The notes beneath the pieces are model-generated. The model was not told the origin of the DNA. It searched no databases and saw only the letters and a program-made list of their open reading frames with translations. Shown here one piece after another: positions 60,612 to 64,000 of a DNA stretch of 64,000 nucleotides. The DNA comes from Rhizomicrobium sp. (GTDB lineage Bacteria; Pseudomonadota; Alphaproteobacteria; Micropepsales; Micropepsaceae), in the NCBI GenBank assembly GCA_037200985.1, contig JBBCGJ010000001.1:2518756-2582755 (forward strand), written 5' to 3'. How positions within the stretch are numbered: position 1 is the stretch's first letter; each line of letters opens with the position of its first letter. Both the position numbers and the translations under genes were made by a program.

Positions 60612-61562
60612 ATGAATATCTCCGAATTCAAACTGGCCGCCGCAGACTTCGGAATATTCGGCCGGGGATTGCAGCGCCCGGAATGCGTCTGGGTCGGCGC
60701 CGACGGCGTCTGGGCGTCCGACGCGCGCGGCGGCGTATCCCGCGCGAGAGACCATGGCGATCCCGAACTGCTCGGCTCGGGAATCGCCGAGCCCAACGGC
60801 TTCAGCCGCAGGGCCGACGGCAGCTTCGTCGTCGCGGGGCTGGGCGACGGCGGGCTGCACCGGATCGCGCCCGGCGGCGAGACGCGCAAATTGCTCGACG
60901 GCTTCGACGGCAAGCCGCTCGGCACCGTCAACTATGCCTGGGCGGACGGGCCGGACCGTATCTGGCTTTCGATGATGACGCGCGCCCCGCGATGGGATGC
61001 CGCGCTCACCACGCCGGTTCGCGACGGCTATATCCTGCGCGTCGAGGGCGACGGCGCGCGCTGCGAGATCGTCGCCGACGGGCTGGATCTCACCAACGAG
61101 GTCAAGGTCTCGCCCGACGGACGCCATCTGTATGCGGCCGAAACGCTCGGATGCCGGATCGCGCGCTTCCCGATTCGTTCCGACGGCACGCTGGGCGACA
61201 AGGAGATCGTGGGCCCGCCGAGCCTCGGCCGCGGCGCGTTCCCGGACGGCTTTGCCTTCGATCCCTTCGGCAATGTCTGGGTGACGCTGATCGGCCAGAA
61301 CGGGTTGTGCGCGATCGACCGTCGGGGCGACCTGCATCTCGTCTTTCGCGACATGAACGCGGCGGCGGTCGAGGCCATGGCCGCCGGCGTCGAGCAGCGC
61401 AACGGCACCGTCGATCATCTCGTGGCCTGCGCGCCGGAAAGCGGCCCCTTGCGGCTGCCGACCAGCCTGGCCTTCGGCGGACACGACGGCCGCACGGCCT
61501 ATGTCGGCTCGCTGCTCATGCCGCATCTGGCGACGTTCCGGCTGCCCGAGAGCCTCGAATAG
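60612..61562 (+). CDS. SMP-30/gluconolactonase/LRE family protein
   Basis: A 316-residue six-bladed propeller. Metal-site blocks: GRGLQRPECVWVGADGVWASD (Glu near 25), GIAEPNGFSRRADGSF, NYAWADGPDRIWLSMMTR (Asn about 103), DLTNEVKVSPDGRHLYAAET (Asn about 163, Asp about 169) and GAFPDGFAFDPFGNVWVT. It would open a lactone ring. It is the third gene of the operon after MFS and esterase. Distinct in sequence from the SMP-30 protein at 21867. Confidence 0.88.
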   Translation: MNISEFKLAAADFGIFGRGLQRPECVWVGADGVWASDARGGVSRARDHGDPELLGSGIAEPNGFSRRADGSFVVAGLGDGGLHRIAPGGETRKLLDGFDGKPLGTVNYAWADGPDRIWLSMMTRAPRWDAALTTPVRDGYILRVEGDGARCEIVADGLDLTNEVKVSPDGRHLYAAETLGCRIARFPIRSDGTLGDKEIVGPPSLGRGAFPDGFAFDPFGNVWVTLIGQNGLCAIDRRGDLHLVFRDMNAAAVEAMAAGVEQRNGTVDHLVACAPESGPLRLPTSLAFGGHDGRTAYVGSLLMPHLATFRLPESLE

Positions 61563-61567
61563 CGGGC

Positions 61568-62263
61568 CTATCGGTCCTTCAGCGCCAGAAAGCCGGCGGC
61601 CATGAAATCCGCCATGCGTGCCTTCACCGCTTCGAAATCGTCGGAGCGGCACACGCCGTTCGAGAGGCGGTCGAGCCGGCCGCTGCGCGCCAGGGAATGC
61701 ATCAGGCTGCCGGTCACGAAGTGATAGCCCCAGAAGATGTCCTTCTTGGACACGCCGGGCAGCGCCTTCTTGAGGATTTCGATCAGGCGGAGCACGACGG
61801 GATCGAAATGCTCGTCGAACAGGCTGGCGCCTTCCGGCGTGTTGGCGAGCTGGGCGCAGAACGCGGCGTAATTCCGCCAGCCTTCGCCGCCCTCGATATA
61901 CAAGTCGAAATCGGTATCCAGGAACACGTGGAGCGCGCCTTCCACTGTCGGCTTGCCCGCCGCGCGCTTTTCGTATTCGTCCAGCGCCTTCATGCGGCGG
62001 TCGCTCGTGATCCCGGCGCGCCGGGCGAAGACGGCCTTGAACAGCGCCAGCTTGTCCTCGAAATAATAGTGCATCAGCGAGGTGTGGACGCCGACCTTCA
62101 GGGCCACGTCGCGCAGCGTCACGACGTGCAGGCCATGCTTCGAGAACAGAAGCTCGGCCGCATCCATGATCTGCTCCAGCGTCTCGGCGCGCTGCTCGGC
62201 CTTCGTCCGGGGCGCCTTCCTGGACGTTCTTTCTCGCGGAAGCTTCGCCAAGGGTTTCGTCAT
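61568..62263 (-). CDS. TetR-family transcriptional regulator
   Basis: A 231-residue regulator. The N-terminal HTH is clear: TLEQIMDAAELLFSKHGLHVVTLRDVALKVGVHTSLMHYYFEDK (about 27-70). The C-terminal ligand domain has FLDTDFDLYIEGGEGWRNYAAFCAQLANTPEG. It is convergent with the SMP-30 gene and near the acyl-CoA ligase; it may control the locus via the repeat at 57500. The start MTKPLAK at 62263 is preferred over 62299. The ligand may be a pathway intermediate; not known. Confidence 0.88.
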   Translation of the reverse strand: MTKPLAKLPRERTSRKAPRTKAEQRAETLEQIMDAAELLFSKHGLHVVTLRDVALKVGVHTSLMHYYFEDKLALFKAVFARRAGITSDRRMKALDEYEKRAAGKPTVEGALHVFLDTDFDLYIEGGEGWRNYAAFCAQLANTPEGASLFDEHFDPVVLRLIEILKKALPGVSKKDIFWGYHFVTGSLMHSLARSGRLDRLSNGVCRSDDFEAVKARMADFMAAGFLALKDR

Positions 62264-62331
62264 CGCTCCGGCCATCATTGCGTGCGTCGGACGACACATG
62301 CCAGCCCGGCCGGATGGCCCATACCGCCCGC

Positions 62332-63891
62332 CTAGGCCCTAGCGTATTCCGCGCGAAGACGATTCTTGTCAATTTTTCCGGTGGCCGCCAGTGGCATATG
62401 CGCCACCTGAATCACCCGATCGGGTATCCACCAGTCGGCGACGTTGCCGCGAAGCGCGTCGAGCAGCGATGTGTCGTCGATGGTCTGGTTCTGCTGGAGT
62501 TCGACCACCAGGACCGGACGCTCGCCCCATTTCGGGTCGGCCTCGCCGATGACGGCGACGAGGCCCACGCCGGGCAGCCGCCCGACGATGGTCTCGATCT
62601 CCGCCGGATTGATCCACTCGCCGCCCGACTTGATCAGGTCCTTGGAGCGGCCCGAGATCGTCAGATTGCCGGCATCGTCGATGCTGGCGAGGTCGCCGGT
62701 GTCGAAATAGCCCTCGGCGTCGAGCGCGTCCGCCTCGGCCTCGAAGTAGCGGTCGACGACGCTGGCGCCCTTCGCCTTCAGATGTCCGGTGACGTTCCGC
62801 TGCCGCGGCAGGGTCGCGCCGGCGGCATCGGTAAGCTTCAGGTCGAGCCCGACCGGCGGGCGGCCGGCGCCCACGGCCCGCGTTTTCGCGCGCGCGGGCG
62901 CGATCGTGCCGAGCGGCGACAGCTCCGTCATGCCCCAGCTGGTCTGCACGCGCGCGCCGAGCCGTTCCTCCATCCGCCGGATCAACGCGTCCGGACAGGC
63001 GGAGCCGCCGATCAGCACGCGCTCCAGCGTGGGAACGTCGCCGCCGGTCGCGTCGAGATGGTCCAGCAGGCCCTGCCACACCGTCTGCACGCCGGCCGCG
63101 ACCGTCACCCCTTCGTCGCGGATAAGCTTCGCCAGATGCGCCCCGTCGGCCTGGCGGCCGGGCAGGACGAGCTTGGCGCCGGCCGCCGGCGCGGCGAAGG
63201 GAAAGCCCCAGGCATTCGCATGGAACATCGGCACGGCGACGAGAACGGAGTCGGCCGCGGTCAGCGCGAAGGCGTCGGCCTGCAAGGCGCGCAGCGTATG
63301 CAGGTAGTTGGAGCGATGCGTATAGAGCACGCCCTTGGGCGCGCCCGTCGTTCCGGAGGTGTAACAAAGCCCCGCGGCCGTCTCTTCGCCGAAATCGCCC
63401 CAGCGCGCCTCCGCGCCCAGCTCGGCAAGCAACGTCTCGAACGCAAAGGTGCGGCGGCCCGCGATGGCGCGCGGTCCGGCCGGCGCGCCGTCCAGATACA
63501 CGACGGCCTCGATGCCCGGACAATGGAATGCCAGTTCGAGCGCCAGATCCGTGAGCCCGGCGCCGACGGCGAGCACGCGGTCCTGCGCCTCGTTCGCCAT
63601 CGCGGCCAGATGCGCGACGGTCAAACGCGGGTTGAGCGTGTGGCACACCAGCCCCGCGCCCATGACGGCATAATAGGTTTCGAGATGGTGCTGGGTGTTC
63701 CAGGCAAGCGTCGCGACCCGGTCGCCGGCCCGCAACCCAAGGGCGGCCAACGCGCCCGACAAGCGGTTGCTGCGGGCTCTCAGCGCGGCATAGCCGATCC
63801 GGCCGGTTCCGGCGGTGACGACCTGCGCGTCTCCCGACCACTTGGCGGCGTGGTCGAGGAATTTGTCCAGCGTGAGCGCGTAAGCTTGCAT
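62332..63891 (-). CDS. AMP-dependent acyl-CoA synthetase (long-chain type)
   Basis: A 519-residue ANL-superfamily ligase. Core motifs: CYTSGTTGAPKGVLYTHRSN (about 176-195), the WGMTELSPLG block (about 322), GYFDTGDLASIDDAGNLTISGRSKDLIKSGGEWINPAEIE (about 395-435) and the catalytic Lys in ATGKIDKNRLR near the end. It activates a carboxylic acid to its CoA thioester. The start MQAYALTLDKFLDH at 63891 is chosen; the frame upstream is not protein-like. It is preceded by a terminator belonging to the TonB receptor. Confidence 0.93.
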   Translation of the reverse strand: MQAYALTLDKFLDHAAKWSGDAQVVTAGTGRIGYAALRARSNRLSGALAALGLRAGDRVATLAWNTQHHLETYYAVMGAGLVCHTLNPRLTVAHLAAMANEAQDRVLAVGAGLTDLALELAFHCPGIEAVVYLDGAPAGPRAIAGRRTFAFETLLAELGAEARWGDFGEETAAGLCYTSGTTGAPKGVLYTHRSNYLHTLRALQADAFALTAADSVLVAVPMFHANAWGFPFAAPAAGAKLVLPGRQADGAHLAKLIRDEGVTVAAGVQTVWQGLLDHLDATGGDVPTLERVLIGGSACPDALIRRMEERLGARVQTSWGMTELSPLGTIAPARAKTRAVGAGRPPVGLDLKLTDAAGATLPRQRNVTGHLKAKGASVVDRYFEAEADALDAEGYFDTGDLASIDDAGNLTISGRSKDLIKSGGEWINPAEIETIVGRLPGVGLVAVIGEADPKWGERPVLVVELQQNQTIDDTSLLDALRGNVADWWIPDRVIQVAHMPLAATGKIDKNRLRAEYARA

Positions 63892-63908
63892 GAGCCTGAA
63901 TGGGACCG

Positions 63909-63950
63909 AAAAAGCGCGGCCGCCGGCTGGCCCCAACAGCCGGCGGCCGC
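63909..63950 (-). terminator. Strong intrinsic terminator of the TonB receptor gene
   Basis: A perfect 13-bp stem GCGGCCGCCGGCT / AGCCGGCGGCCGC (63916-63928 and 63938-63950) with a 9-base loop. On the minus strand it is followed by CGCTTTTTC. It lies between the receptor stop (63964) and the acyl-CoA ligase start (63891), so the ligase needs its own promoter or read-through. Confidence 0.85.
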
Positions 63951-63963
63951 CGCGAATGCCGCG

Positions 63964-64000
63964 TCAGAACACCTTCATGACGCGAATGCCGAACTGGCGC
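63964..64000 (-). CDS. TonB-dependent receptor, C-terminal end (partial)
   Basis: Only the last 11 codons are inside the window: RQFGIRVMKVF then TGA at 63964. The R-x-F-G-x-R-V....F ending is the typical last beta strand of TonB-dependent outer membrane receptors, whose final Phe is recognised by the assembly machinery. The call rests on this tail and the strong terminator after it. It would take up the substrate of the locus. Confidence 0.6.
   Translation of the reverse strand, partial: RQFGIRVMKVF

Overview
The window is a 64 kb piece of a GC-rich alphaproteobacterial chromosome. The evidence is a circularly permuted (two-piece) tmRNA gene, an alphaproteobacterial-type SspB, class I lysyl-tRNA synthetase, the degP-hflC-hflK / mrp / folA / thyA neighbourhood known from rhizobia and relatives, long 380-residue dCTP deaminase, and small families such as DUF4169, RHH_4 and DUF1036. 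A Rhizomicrobium/Micropepsaceae-like organism is my guess only. No rRNA, tRNA, CRISPR array or phage module is visible. Genes are densely packed, with many 4-base ATGA/GTGA overlaps.

Layout. 1-6.4 kb: end of a nitrate/sulfonate-type ABC ATPase, an IS630-family element sitting in the tiny gap between two convergent genes, a membrane protein with a divergent HxlR regulator, a PhyH dioxygenase and a B12/radical-SAM protein. 6.5-10.8 kb (minus strand): ilvB-ilvN-lipoprotein-ilvC operon preceded by a leader peptide with Leu-Val-Leu-Ile codons and an intrinsic attenuator. 10.8-20.6 kb: miaA, serB, a 1,983-bp IS1595-family transposon with a passenger membrane-protein gene (8-bp target duplication, inserted in a palindromic repeat), degP-hflC-hflK, mrp. 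20.6-26 kb: three tandem secreted paralogues, an SMP-30 protein, folA, an RcnB-like protein, thyA and the permuted ssrA. 26-36 kb: two MFS transporters, an ene-reductase, a membrane cNMP-binding protein, two tandem adenylate cyclase/TPR proteins and a cytochrome P450. 36-45 kb: sspB, a FitAB toxin-antitoxin pair overlapping fumC, small proteins, a CoA-transferase, two orphan ORFs beside an AT-rich patch, pyrD and an S24-type repressor. 45-57 kb: lysK, a hybrid histidine kinase with apparently dead receiver and HPt domains, a DinG-like helicase, dcd and several envelope proteins. 57-64 kb: an MFS-carboxylesterase-SMP-30 operon behind a promoter/operator/leader ORF, a TetR regulator, an acyl-CoA-ligase-type enzyme and the end of a TonB-dependent receptor, which together look like an ester/lactone uptake and breakdown locus.

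Functional links. ssrA (tag ending ALAA) and sspB encode both the tag and its adaptor for ClpXP proteolysis. The ilv operon appears controlled by ribosome-mediated attenuation. Three families of long palindromic repeats lie between genes, and in two places they supply or lie close to the ribosome binding site of the next gene. The features I consider most worth follow-up are the IS1595 passenger gene, the ilv attenuator with its embedded lipoprotein gene, the pseudo-receiver/pseudo-HPt kinase, the FitAB-fumC overlap and the 57.4-64 kb catabolic locus.
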